Source: Phycomyces blakesleeanus NRRL 1555(-) (lineage: Eukaryota > Mucoromycota > Mucoromycetes > Mucorales > Phycomycetaceae). From it: 64,000 nt of DNA. The position numbers and the translations under genes were made by a program. How positions within the stretch are numbered: the stretch's first letter is position 1; each line of letters begins with the position of its first letter. Positions 49,101 to 61,050 of the stretch are shown in pieces. The stretch is taken from NCBI RefSeq assembly GCF_001638985.1, contig NW_017265175.1, positions 48,943 through 112,942 on the forward strand, read 5' to 3'. The notes below the pieces were generated by a model. That model searched no databases and was not told the DNA's origin. It saw nothing but the letters and a program-made list of their open reading frames with translations.

Positions 49101-51500
49101 TTACATTTGATTAGTATTTTAAATCCGAGTCCAACGATCAAGCTTCAGCTTTCCGGGAAGGGTTGAAGATATCCATGTATCTTTGATTTTTTTTAATATC
49201 GACTGAATTTCTCTGGCGTTTGCACATTCAAGTCCATTGATCAAGTCTTTGGTCATTATCAAGTTTCCACTCAACATTATTGGGTAAAGGTATATAAGAT
49301 TCTTAGATTACTTTTTTACAGCCAATGACATTTATCAAGCGTTTTTAGAGTCCTGGTCAACGATCAAGATCCTGCTATTAATTCAACGTTTTAGATATAT
49401 AAGTGTATTTAAATATTACTTTACTACTGATTCTATCTATTTAATCTTTTTTTTCTTTTTCTTTTTTACATTCTATGCTAGCCCTCACGGCTCTAGTCTC
49501 CATCAAGGCTTATAGACATACAAGGTTTTTTTTATTGGAATATGTTCTTACTATCAGTTTTAATTTTTCTAGTAATTTCACAGTTCATACCAACGATTAG
49601 GCGTCCGATTTCTATCCAGGGCTACAGGCATACATCTTTATTACACCATTTACTTACAGCCTGTTTTATATGTCCAGAATCTTCACAGCTCATGTCAACA
49701 GTCACGGTTTTGACCTACATCTCCAACCATAGGTATATATATATTTCCGAGAATTTACTTACTATTAGGTGTATTTTTCTAGTGTTTTCATAGTAAAGAC
49801 CAACGATTAATATTCCGACATTTTCCTACAGTCATAGACATACAAGTCTCTTTGAGCCTTTAGTTACTTTAAGCTGTATATTCCCATACTTTTTATGGCA
49901 AAGACCAGCGATCAAGGTTTCACTCTCCATAAAAATCCTCAGGTATACAAAACTCTTTAAATATTTTCTTACTATCAATTAGATTATTCTAGTGTTTACA
50001 CAGTCAAAGCCAAACTATAAAGCCTCTGTTGCCCGTCCAAGTTCTCCAGTATATATATATTGAGCATCTACTTACTGGTTGTTGTTTTTAGTTATCTTGA
50101 CATAGTCAAAACCAACGATTAAGGTTTCACCATACATCCAGGGTATGAGATACACATGTCTCGTTTAGTATTTAGCTATCAACTATTATTTTGTCTAGCT
50201 TTTTTTTTATATATTTTAAGCCAACGATCAAGTTTTGAGTATTTATTCATGATCACAGGTATATATTTCTTTTTGAACATATACTTATTGTTGGCTTTCT
50301 TTTTTTAGTCTATTTACCACCAGGGCGAACGATCAATATTCCGCTCCCCATTTTGGGCTATATGTATACATGACTCTTTAAGCAGTTAATACTTGTCGCT
50401 TTTATTTGTCTAGTCTTTTAATCGCCAAGTCCAAAATTTATGGCTCTGCTCTACATCATGGGCCGTAGGTATACAAGTCTCTTTGTGAATCTATTCACTG
50501 ATGGTTATAAATACTTATAATTTCACAGTTGGTGTCAAAGACCATTGTTTAACTCTTATTCATATGTTACAGGTATACATTGTTTAGTTGCCCATTTTTC
50601 TTTGAATGATGCTTGTATTTGCTTATTTTTTTCTTCTCTTCGTAGTTTAGGTCAATTATCATGGTTCTATTCTTTATTAAGGATTAAAGACATAGGAGGA
50701 GTTTTTAAAATTTTCTCACTGAAAATTGTATTTACTAATTTTTTTTACAGCCGATACCAGGTATCAGTATTCTACTCTCTATTGTGGGCCACAGCTATAT
50801 TTGTCTTTATTTACTATTTCGATAGCACAATCTAACGCTAAAAAACTCAATCTCTATCAAGGGTCACAGGTATACCAGTTTATTTGAATATATTACTACA
50901 AATTATTTTTGTATATTATTTTAAACAGACAAGCCCAACGATCAAGATTTCGGGCTCGAGTATCATATATCTGCATATGTATTTGTTTCAATAACTACTT
51001 TATGCTGTTTCTATAGGACCTTACAGTCATATTTAATGCTAAACATTAAAACTTTAGTTTTAGGTATGGATTCTAGGTATACAACAATTTTTGACCACTC
51101 AGTACTACTTGCTTTATATAAGAAGTGTATGTGTAGTTGAAGCCATATAATTTAAGCTGGTTAAAGGTATAAAAGGCTTTTGAGAAATTCACCGACATCT
51201 ATACCTTTTTTATGTATTTGATATCAAGGATCAAGTAACAAATTTGTGCTCCCCGTCATTGTTTAAAGATATACAAGTATTTTTTAAATTTTTTCTTTTA
51301 TTAATGTTTTCATTTCAGCAGTGTATTTCCAATTGATTTAAAGGATCAAGTTTTTGCCTCCATTATAGACTAAACGTATACAGTGCTATTTGAAAATTTA
51401 AATAATGTAATTTGCTTTCGTCTAGTACTCACAGTCAAGACAAGTATCAGGGCTCCACGTTTCCTCATAGAATAGAAGTGAACAAGACTCTCTGAACATT
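43195..51500 (+). repeat. 8.3-kb tandem array of about 106-bp units
   Basis: Nearly 80 units follow each other in one orientation with a 105-107-bp period (conserved GGTATA anchors at 44009, 44115, 44221, 44328, 44433 and so on). A consensus unit in the left half reads TAGTGTTCAGCCATCCAGG, TCAAGCATCAAGGTTCCGAT, CTCCCGTCCATGGTTATAG, then GTATAACAAAACGTTATGGG, CATATACTCACTAG and ATATATTTCTAG. Units between about 43.7 and 45.9 kb are very alike; to the right they drift, and the core becomes CAAGGCCAACGATCAAGG with TTTACTTACT and TTTTTACAG. No frame is preserved across units. Each unit looks like a roughly 55-nt exon plus a 51-nt intron, but satellite DNA is the default reading. Confidence 0.8.
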
Positions 51501-52270
51501 TAATTACTGCCTCTTTTAACTACAGCTTGGCCTTACCGTACTTACATTCGCTACTTATCCTGTGGCTGCAAGGAATCACATAACATTAGCATAACGTTAT
51601 TACTGCTCATCATCTATCCCAATTAACAACATTAGCAACTCGGCATACTTTAGCTTATTTGTTAGTTTTGGGTATGTTTAATTCAGCCACTAGATTATCC
51701 ACTGTATTGTATATCGCAAACCTCTGGATATATCCTCACAGTATCCTCCCCATGCTAACATGAGCCACGAAACTGATCCCACTCAATCTCTAATATTCAA
51801 TCATTATAGCTACCACAATCACTTTTGAAGCGCTAGTATCTAAATCAATAGCGTATTAACAGTTGAAGGTCAGCTATGCATACGTATATGGCTACTCACG
51901 GGGCTATCTTCGTCGTCCTCGTCGCCACCCAGGGAATATTCCCTGAACTAGACATCTTATTCGCCATTTATTTAACCTAATAGATCATACATACGCTCAA
52001 TCAGCGTAGCCAATGCCATACTAGATATCCATTCAATCTTCGATTATACATTTCGTGCTATATGGGGTGTTCATTTCAAATTTATCTCTAGGCATATAGG
52101 AGCTAAATCTACATTACACACTAAAAGATTCGAAGCTGAATAAGATTTAGTTTTTGTCTAGCTTCCTCATTTTTAAATAAATTACCTCCAATACACATTA
52201 CAAAAAAAAATAACTTGGCTAGTTCCATTCTCTGTGTAATTTTTAATAGCTTTGTGTTGGTGTTAATAGG
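51501..52270. other. Spacer between array and Mutator-like element
   Basis: About 770 bp of mixed, AT-rich sequence with no gene and no clear relation to the array unit or to the transposon. Confidence 0.45.
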
Positions 52271-52395
52271 AAAAAAAGGAGGATTCTGTGGTTTTTAGTG
52301 TCGATTCTGGTAGTTTTGTGAAGTCACTGGAAACACGGAGGTTTGAATGATGATTTAGTTTTGGCGGGAGTTGCATGTACACTGAAAAGTTGTAG
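52271..52395 (+). repeat. Relic of the 4,570-bp-offset repeat family
   Basis: GTGTCGATTCTGGTAG, AAGTCACTGG and ACGGAGGTTTGAATGA match, in order and with about 30 percent difference, the segment at 59160-59213 (GTGCCGATTCCAGTAG, AAGTCAATG, ATGGAGGTTTGACTGA). It directly precedes the left inverted repeat of the Mutator-like element, so that element may have landed in an old copy. Confidence 0.5.
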
Positions 52396-52406
52396 AAAAA
52401 ACAAGG

Positions 52407-52507
52407 CTATCCTTACGGACAAGACGACGGGACAAGATTTTGAGGAAAAGATATCCATCTCTGACGTCAGAGATGATTAGTGTAACAATCCCATTTTTTT
52501 TGGGGGG
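52407..52507 (+). repeat. Left terminal inverted repeat
   Basis: About 101 bp, inverted at 55898-55998. It includes the perfect 20-bp palindrome CATCTCTGACGTCAGAGATG at 52456-52475, centred on TGACGTCA. Confidence 0.85.
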
Positions 52508-52598
52508 AGCGACTAGATAAATGGTTCTTCGGATTGCCAATAAAATCACTGCCCTTTTTTTACTACAACATCAGCGCATAATTTTTTTGACATTTAAC

Positions 52599-55500
52599 AT
52601 GAGCAACATCAACAACACCAACAACACCAATGACCTTGTCATTGTCAGTGAGACTTCTTCCAAGAAGTACAATACTGCTTTGACCGAGTTTAATTCTATC
52701 TTTCTTGTTGGAAGACAATTTTCTTCAACTGTAGCTGTTCGTGAAGCTGTCAAGGCATATGGTGCCACGCATAATATTGCATTTTCCACCATGTTTTCAT
52801 CAGAAACTCGCATAAAGATGATCTGTAAGCATGCGGGCGAATATAGAGACACTCGTAAGGCTGCAAAGATTGCTTTAGAAACCTCTGCCAGCAAAGAGAG
52901 TCCCCTTCCTGGATGGGAAAGAAAACGTGCCAAGGATACACAAAAGCATGGCTGCCAATGCTTTGTGTACGCCTCTAAGAAAAAAGACGGAAGAGTTGCT
53001 GTGCACTCGTGCGAGGCACAACATAACCATCCAATTGAGGAAGATCGTAGGGCGTATGCTATGCACCGAAAACTTTCGCCTGAGGCCATGGCCCTTGTAA
53101 CAAGACATCTGGAGAATAACGATGATGTATCAACCATCTTCAACAGTTTGAAGATATGTGGATACACCAATGTCGTACGTAAAGACATTGAGAACATCAA
53201 GCAGCACTTTGGAAAAGATTATGAAGGAAAGGAGATGTTCGGTTTTATTACCACTTTACAAGACCTGGACTTCTATATCCGCTATACTGTTGATAATACA
53301 GATGACAAAAGAATCAACATGGTTTTCTTTGTTCGCAAGGATGTAATTGAGGAAGCGCGAAGAATGCCTGAGACGATAATCATCGACGCTACATATAAGA
53401 CAAATAGCCATAGAATGACATTTGTCAATATTGTTGGTACCAGTAATGTAACTAGTAAATCTCGCGGAACATTGAAGACATTCCCTATTGCTGGTGCTTG
53501 GGTAGAGCATGAAACGGTTGAGAATTATCTCTGGGTACTTCGTTGTCTCCGTGATGCAGTTTGGCCAGATGTCGAAGACAATAACAGCGGCAATAGTAAC
53601 AACAATACAGCAACAACAACACAAACAAAAACAAACACATACACACCTCTTCTTCCTAATGTGTTTATAACTGACAACGAGAAAGCATTGCGAAATGCAA
53701 TTACCTGTGTTTTCCCTGAGTCGAAGCAAGTCTTATGCTATAAGCATATAAAAGATAATTTCAAAAAAGACTTGCTACCGACGATGAAGGGAGAAGAGAG
53801 CAGTGAGAAGAGAGAGCTTTTGGAGACTTTGGCAGGGTTTCTTGACAAGATTGCTTTGAAGTGCGAGACGCCCGAAGAAGTAAAGAAAGAGACAGATGGG
53901 TACCTCGAGTTTGCAAAGGAGAATTGCAAGAATCAGGGGAAAACCGCCAGTAATTTCCTTGAAAGGTACATATAGAGCCATTGAACTTGACAAAAATAGC
54001 TTATTAATTATAAAAAATTGGTAATTTTTGTATAATTTACTAGAAAAATGAAAGACAAGGAGAACTGGGTAAACATGTACGTTTATAAATACCCTCACTT
54101 TGGAAATCGTACCTCCAACCGCGCAGAAAGTGCACATGCTTCCCTCAAGCATTCTCTTGGTACCTCTTCTGATAAATTGATGACAGTGACACTAAAAGTG
54201 AAAAAGTGGTATCAGGAACTGGTAAGTTTGCATTATCTTATTTTATTTTATGTGTTAGTTGAATAAGTTCTCTAATTATAATTATTTGCTATAATATATT
54301 TGTATATTAAATAGGTTGATGATCGTAAATGCAGATTAATGACAGAGTGCCTCGGAGAGAGCACAGAAGTTGTGTTTGACAAAGTCAACGGAGTGAGACT
54401 AAATGACATTCGTCAAAAAATTAGCCGCTTTGCAATGGACAAAATCAAACTAGAACTATCAAAATCAATCATACCTGAAAAATTGACCAAAGAGTGCAAA
54501 TGTCTCTTACATTACAACTATCTCCTACCATGCTATTATACACTCGCTACTTTTAATACAATTCCAATCTCCCTAATTCCAAGACGCTGGAGAAAAGATT
54601 ATCTAGAAGGAGAAGGTAATACATATAACAGTTATAACATTATTTTCTCATATGCTATATAATTGTATATAGACCACTTGACAATTAACAACGCAGAACC
54701 AGTACCAGCAAACATTGCTAAAATAACAACTATATCGCCTCAATTTGATTACGATCTTGAGCTTGTTCATGAAGGCTTTCACAGTACACACAGCAAACAA
54801 GAACAAATAGATATACATAATTTAGTAAAAAACATACTAGAAAAAACGACCAAGCAGAAACTTGAGGATCTTAATGGTCCAACAATAGTGGAAGACATCA
54901 AAGGCCGACCCAAAAATACAAAGCGTGAAATGATTGCATTACAGCACTGCATTGAAGCTGAAAAAGAAAAAGATACAAAAAAATTAAAATAGCAAAAGAA
55001 CAAAAAAAGTGAGTATTCATTTATAATACATTACATAAATCTATTTCACTCAAGTTTTTCTCTATTTTCTAGAAAACAAATATCCTCAACTCAAGAGCAA
55101 AAAGCCTTGCAAAATACCACCAATCTTGGCTTGCCAATCGATCACACAATATTAACAAATCTTACTATTGCTCCTAAACATATAACCGAAGTCTTTTCTC
55201 CCGAAGCAGATGGCAACTGTGGATACCGAGCAATAGCAATGGAGATATATCAGGACCAGGAGAAATGGCCTGAAGTTAAAGAAAATATGCTAGAAGCCTA
55301 CTTAAAATATCAGCATACATATTACCAGGGAAGAATGGAGAATGGCAACATGCCTGCATCCACAAACCCGCTCATAATCAGTCTCAAAGACAAAAGATCA
55401 CCCCTCCCACAGCAAAATTGGTTCGGAACGATTGACCATCCACAACTTGTAGCAGATGCGTTCAATAGAGCAGTAGCTGTATATTGAAACACTCCAAGAG

Positions 55501-55697
55501 AAACAGGCGACTGTCTCTTCGTTCCATTAACTACCACACCAGAAAAAGTCGAACCAATAATCATCATCTTGGACATCAACCACTTTCTCTTTGCGAAACG
55601 TAAACCTATCAGAAACTTCACTTGGCCAAAAATAAATCCTTTCCACAAAGCCATAGTCAAAAGATATGGCCTAAGTGACAACTCAATCATGTATTAA
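52599..55697 (+). pseudogene. MULE transposase with C-terminal OTU protease, nearly intact
   Basis: Exons 52599-53965, 54044-54221, 54315-54615, 54673-55008 and 55073-55697 join in phase except for lesions. The N-terminal zinc-binding part has CQCFVYA and HNHP. The MULE DDE residues are D263 (IIIDATYKTN), D359 (FITDNEKALRNAI) and E484 (NRAESAHASLK). A SWIM-like finger follows (CKCLLHYNYLLPCYY), in which the last His is Tyr. The OTU module has DGNCGYRAIA (catalytic Cys) and ILDINHF (His). Lesions are one base missing from an A run near 54985, giving a TAG at 54990-54992, and a TGA at 55485-55487 before the OTU His. The element is therefore probably no longer autonomous. Introns use GTACAT, GTAAGT, GTAATA and GTGAGT donors. 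An upstream in-frame ATG at 52521 is possible but AT-rich. Confidence 0.85.
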
Positions 55698-55897
55698 TTA
55701 CTAAGGTATATATTTTGTACTTGAATTGGCATTGATAATATTAACATTGAATATTTTATTTTTGTAGTTTTTTTTTATATATTTTATCTCTATTTATTTT
55801 TATATCAACTTTTATCTTTCTATTAATTTTTATCTCAATTGTCAACTTTTTTTATAATCAATATTTTTTGAAACTTTTACGAAATACTCGGATTTGA

Positions 55898-55998
55898 CCC
55901 CCCAAAAACAATGGGATTGTTACACTAATCATCTCTGACGTCAGAGATGAAAATATTGTCCTCGAAATCTTGTCCCGTCGTCTTGTCCGTAAGGATAG
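55898..55998 (-). repeat. Right terminal inverted repeat
   Basis: Inverted copy of the left repeat with the same perfect palindrome at 55930-55949. The repeats differ mainly in the short stretch after AAGATTT. Confidence 0.85.
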
Positions 55999-58090
55999 TC
56001 TAATATATAGATGAGGATCACAAAAGAGATGAGGGATATAAAAACACCAGTCATAAACTTAAAGTCTAGGTCTGTACAGGCGTTTAATATTCAGTGATCA
56101 CTGATTTATATTTTCCACAGTGCTATGGAAAAGATAAAAGTCACATGTCTAGCTTTTTTACATTTTTCCTAGTAAAATATTCACAAATTTCCATTGCTTA
56201 AAGTTGTAGCAAGCTCTACATACAAAAATTGTTACACATTTCGCCTTTGACTCTGATTTTCTGAATATCTTCAGCAGTGAGATAGCTTTTAATATGTATA
56301 AAGCCAAATACCACCACTTTAGCTAAAAAAATGTTACTTAGCCCAACAGTTTGATTTAGTTTATTCTAAATAAAAATTAAAGTCTACTTTTTTTTAAGGA
56401 AGACAAAAAAAAGGGACTGCTGGAGATGTTCTAATCAAAATTTCAGATTTTAGCATGCTTATCCTTCCATAACCTCGAATATAACAACACACATCTTCTG
56501 TTTTATGAAAGCTAAAAAAATGTACCACAAAACCAAAACCAAATAAATTATAATCGCAGATTGAATTAACCCAAATTTATACCTTTTGTACTTTATGTAA
56601 TTCAATCAATTTTTTGATTATCTTGCGTTCTAGTAATTCGTTTTTGCTCAAAACAAGTGCGTTAAAGAGCTAGAGACAATAAAAAACGAGTGGGCTAAGA
56701 GGCATGGCGGGCTTTTAAATAAATCGAATTTTCGGAGTATGAATTAGCGAAAATTGAAATCCAACACTCACTCCTGCAGTGGGAAAGTAATGTTTTCAGT
56801 CTCCATTTGAGTAGTATTAAAAGACAGAACATTTATCATTTTATCAGGCATGGATTTGATAGGAAATGTCAATTTGAGAAATATATTCTCTGGTTGAGAA
56901 AGTCAATAAAATCATTAGGGATAAGTAAAATATAAACATCTAATATAGATATGTTACAAGTGTCTTTATAGCTGTATATACTTTAAGAAAAATTATAATG
57001 TTTGTAATAAAGATCAGTTATTTTATTTTTTATTTATTTATAAAGACAATGTTATACATTTTTAATTTAAAAAGAAGTATGAAATTGTTCATAAATTTGA
57101 AAGTGTCTTTCTCGCAAAATATATATATAAAACACTTGTATACTTTACAATTCTTCAGTGGTAGTTACTCATAAATCAATGCATGCTTTTAAATCGAAAG
57201 AAGTAAATGTAATTATACAAACAGCACTTTCATAGAACCTATTGTTTTCTTTTATATTTTACTTTGCTTTACTTATAACATTAATATATATATATACAAT
57301 GTGAAATATATCAGTGATATTTAACTTGCTTACATATATTATTTATGTACAGCAAATATTTGAGATAAAAATTAATCTTCAGACATAGTTTTGTATATAA
57401 ACATAACAAATGGTTCTCTGCAGTAGTATTTTACATTTAATTAAACAATTTATACTGAATTTCTCTACGTAAATTAACTATATCAAGGAGTTTCTTTCTC
57501 GAATGCAAAGCTGTTGATAAAACATATATTTAACATGTTATATAAAGTAACTATAAGTAATTTTTCTTTGAAAGTTTAACAAACAAACTCTTACTATTGC
57601 TACTTAAAAAGTTACTTCAAATCAGAGAAATAAACTAGATACATAAGCATAGCTTATTACATATTAATAATATGCTTCTCCAACATTGGTCTAAACCCTA
57701 AACTTTAGGTGCTCTTCACGACTCCAGACCTTGCAACTGGGCGTTCCACAAGACCTATCACCCAGACCTTACACAAAACAATTTTGAAACTATATGTTAC
57801 GCAAAATACTTTTGAAGTACTTGATTTCTAAAATGTCATTAAAGTGTGTTAATTTTCTTGTATTATTTTTTGTATTTTTTATTTCGAAATATTTTTATTA
57901 AAACAAAACAGCAAAAAACTATAACTGCCTTACATAAATTGTTCTTGGAGAAAGAGAAGTCAAAGAATTTTTACAAGCATTGTCTAATGCTTGACCCTAG
58001 CTTTTTCTAATCAGCAAATGACTCAGAAGAGTAGACCAATTCATTTAAAAGGTAATAAAATAGAAGTAAAGAAATAAAATAACATATTAA
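55999..58090. other. AT-rich non-coding region
   Basis: About 2.1 kb of very AT-rich DNA right of the transposon. No open frame above 60 codons has content and no repeat partner is seen within the window. Confidence 0.5.
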
Positions 58091-58312
58091 GGGGCTTCTC
58101 AAGCGCCCAACAAGACTGAAAAGTTTGTGCAGGATTTCCTTATACAGATTGGACAGAGTTTTCATAATTAGTAATCATAGACAAAGTTTTGTCCAGGCAA
58201 AAAGTAAAATCCAAAGTTTTGTCCAAACATTACTAATTTTGGAAACTCTGACCAGTCCGTATAAGAAAATCCTACACAAAATTTTCGGTCTTGTTGGGCG
58301 CTTGAGAAGCCC
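58091..58312. mobile_element. Foldback MITE with 85-bp inverted repeats
   Basis: GGGGCTTCTCAAGCGCCCAA at the left is inverted at the right end (TTGGGCGCTTGAGAAGCCC, to 58312). Complementarity extends about 85 bp inwards through GTGCAGGATTTCCTTATACAG to AATTAGTAAT, with roughly 10-15 percent mismatch. The unique centre is only about 50 bp and contains a repeated AAAGTTTTGTCCA. Target duplication is unclear. Confidence 0.75.
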
Positions 58313-58606
58313 TTGACTAATATCTATTTAAAGTTCTTGCAAGTGCATATTAGGAATTTGAATAGGACTAACTGTTACATTAAGATGCTATGGGCTTAGA
58401 CTGGCACCCATAATGTACCTAACATTGTTCCACAACATATTGGCTTTTGTACTTTCTAATAATATTAATGACCTGATAATTTTTAAATCACAAAGCCTTA
58501 TATCACACAAGTAGAGCTAATTAAAGTTTAGCTTATATAAGTATTACTATTATTAGGTCTAAGAAAAAAATAAAGGACAAAGTTAATCCGAATGAAATGT
58601 TAACAC
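58313..58606. other. Short AT-rich spacer
   Basis: Non-coding sequence between the MITE and the long direct repeat; nothing recognisable. Confidence 0.4.
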
Positions 58607-59430
58607 AATTGATTAAAAAGACATTAAGATGAATATGAGATGTGAGTACGGTGAGACAGGAGAGAGTTGATTTGATTGAAGTGAAAGAGAGAAGAAGAGT
58701 GAGAGTGATTATATTTAAAGATATTAAGGAAACTTTGATGGTTGAGTATTTGTGTTGGGTGAAGTTTGTTTGGTGTAGAAGTGGTTATTTAAAGATATAC
58801 TAGAAGGTGGAAGCTTTGAAAATTATGTCTGATGGGATGGGGGGCATTGGGATCGAAGAAGGTGTTGGAAGTATAAGCATATGAATGTTGTGTGTGTGCG
58901 AGAGTTGAAAGCCAGATTTGAGAATGGTGATATATGAGACCTTGGGCTTAGAGGAATATAATGTACGGTTTTGGAGTGTCGAAGTTTTATTATATGGCTA
59001 TGATTTTGAGCTGTATCTTGTAGTGGTAATAAAAAAAAAAGATATGTTATGGTTGTTGGTGTCAATTCTGATAGTATTTTGAAGTTGATGTTAGTAGTGT
59101 CAAAAAAAAAAGCGATATGTTATGGTTGCTGGTGTTAGTTTTGATAGCATTCTGAAGTTGGTGCCGATTCCAGTAGATTTGTAAAGTCAATGTATGCATG
59201 GAGGTTTGACTGAGGATTCCCAAAATGAATGTGGTATGTAAAAAGAAGATTCAAGACATTGCTAAAAAAAAAAGATTTTTTTTGTTTCTGTTGCAGCTCT
59301 GTTAAGGTTATTTCTGATAGACAGTCCTCTCCGAACAGTATTGACTGAACACTAGACAGTATTTCAACCTTTGTATGGGCGGTAGTGTCACTGTGGATTG
59401 GCCTGCTATGTTTCTTTCTCTTATGGGTAC
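58607..59430 (+). repeat. Long direct repeat, copy 1 (LTR or tandem-unit start)
   Basis: From AATTGATTAAAAAGACATTA onward this stretch appears identical to 63177-64000, at an offset of exactly 4,570 bp. The repeat may extend past 59430, because copy 2 is cut by the window end. The plus strand is purine-rich (GA-rich over 58620-58720). It has an internal imperfect duplication of about 70 bp (59041 and 59113, GATATGTTATGGTTG). It does not begin with TG, as LTRs usually do. Minus-strand open frames in it have no coding character. Confidence 0.9.
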
Positions 59431-61050
59431 ACATAGGCTGTTTGCACCACAAATTGATAATTTTAGTCTACAAAAAGACTTTTGTAAGAAGCCGTAGACT
59501 CTAATTTATCAGTGAGCATCTACACAGTCTACAAGAAGACATAAAAAGCAAACCACCTTATACTCTATATTTTATTATGGCACAGTCAAGGTATTGGCAG
59601 AAAAGCTGGTGTGTGCGTCTTTATATAAAGAAAGACTGGGATTTATACAGTATACTTATACATCTTGGAGACAGGTATTTAACCCAAAAAAAGAAAAAAA
59701 ATGCCCTGATAAATTTAAATTTTCCAAATATAGTACCGAGCCCGCAAAGATATCGACGAGAAACGCGTTGGTACCCACACCCTGAGATTGCGGGATCGAA
59801 ACTTCTTTTAACCGCATTTTAAATTTTTCAATTTTTTCATTTTTTTATTTTTTTTCAATTTTTCATTTTTTTCAATTTTTCATTTTTTTACTTCTTTACA
59901 CCAATTTACTCTCATACTTTTAATAAATAGATTTGAAACAAAGACTTCAAGTATGTTATTTAATATAACACATAAAAAGTATCCTATGTATTTTTCTTTT
60001 TTTCTAAAGCCTAATATAGAATATTATAACATATATTACACAGCCATCCATTTTAAGAGTGTCTGTCAATATCACTATCCTTTTTCTTTTTTTTTTTTTT
60101 TTTACTTTGTATATGTCTTGGGTTTTGTGCAGATGCTCCAATTAGTGCTTTTTTGTATACATGATCATAGAGTTCTCTCTTGTATGTAAATACTATACAT
60201 TTGTTTCAAGACAAAATCTTACTGAGTTTTGAATATACTAAAAGAAAGCTTTTTGAAGTCGGATCGAATAGTATATTTTAATTCAAGGTACACAGTGTTA
60301 GATAAGATTTAGATATGTGCCACCATTAAATAAATTGTCCAAGAACGGATCAAAACTCGACTTAATGAGTGTAGATTTTTGCACAGCTGGTGGGTTAATC
60401 CAGTTCTTACTAAGTAGCAGAAGAAAAATTAAGTGTCTAATATATTGTCTAAGAATATTAAACTAATATACAATCCGATTGATACACATTTCTGTCTGCA
60501 TAAGTGTACCCAGTTTTTTAATCCAAATAATGGGTTATATATATATATATATTCTGAAGATATGGTCTCCATCTTTAATATCTGATTTGAATGACCAAGA
60601 AGGTCTCGCAGCCTCAAATATATGCCTACTAATATATAATATTTAATAAAGAATAATACTTTAAAAGAATAAAATTTCAATTGGTATATATTAATGCTGT
60701 AAAGTTGCAAAAACCGAAGCTAATATCAAATTAACGTGGAGTAAATTTGATTAAAGACCATCGATTCTTTCAATATACTCATACAACAAGCTCTACAGCT
60801 ATAAAATCTTTAGGATCGTGTCCTTATTAAATCTGTCTATATAATTGATGTAATAAACATTTATGGAAATCAGTCATTTTGTCTCAGCTAAAATGTTTTA
60901 AGGAGTGCATGTATATTTGACATGATGACTTCAGCACTTCCCACAGCCCTCAATCAAAAAGTATATCAATAGTGCAAAAGTGCGCAGCAAATTTTTCTCT
61001 CTTTTACCTCTTTCCCAAACTTTCCGCCTGGTCCAAAAGATAAGTATCTT
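59431..61050. other. AT-rich interior of the 4,570-bp unit
   Basis: About 1.6 kb with no gag, pol or transposase-like frame. A T-rich tract of repeated CAATTTTT/CATTTTTT units lies at 59825-59890, and T18 near 60086. The sequence from 60980 onwards becomes pyrimidine-rich and leads into the spliced-transcript candidate. Confidence 0.5.

Larger units (their letters stand above)
52407..55998 (+). mobile_element. Mutator-like DNA transposon with OTU module
   Basis: A 3.6-kb element is bounded by inverted repeats of about 101 bp (52407-52507 and 55898-55998) that match from CTATCCTTACGGACAAGACG inwards to the G6/C6 run, with few differences. The inside is filled by one transposase-like gene with short introns. 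I could not find a 9-11-bp target duplication outside the repeats (AAAAAACAAG on the left, TAATATATAG on the right do not match), so either it has eroded or the exact ends differ. Confidence 0.85.

Noticed and set aside
43195..51500. CRISPR-like reading of the regular array
   Set aside because: Whole units are related to each other with no short constant repeat and unique spacers; the genome is eukaryotic.
51400..52270. Further array units right of 51.5 kb
   Set aside because: The GGTATA/CTTAC/TCTAG spacing is lost; any similarity is too weak to claim.
58823..59065. 80-codon minus-strand open frame, repeated at 63393-63635
   Set aside because: It is identical in both repeat copies only because the repeat is; composition is Ser/His/Thr-rich from a GA-rich opposite strand, with no domain.
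59738..59822. tRNA-like sequence with a GATCGAAAC motif
   Set aside because: No A box at the right distance and no cloverleaf; a chance B-box match.
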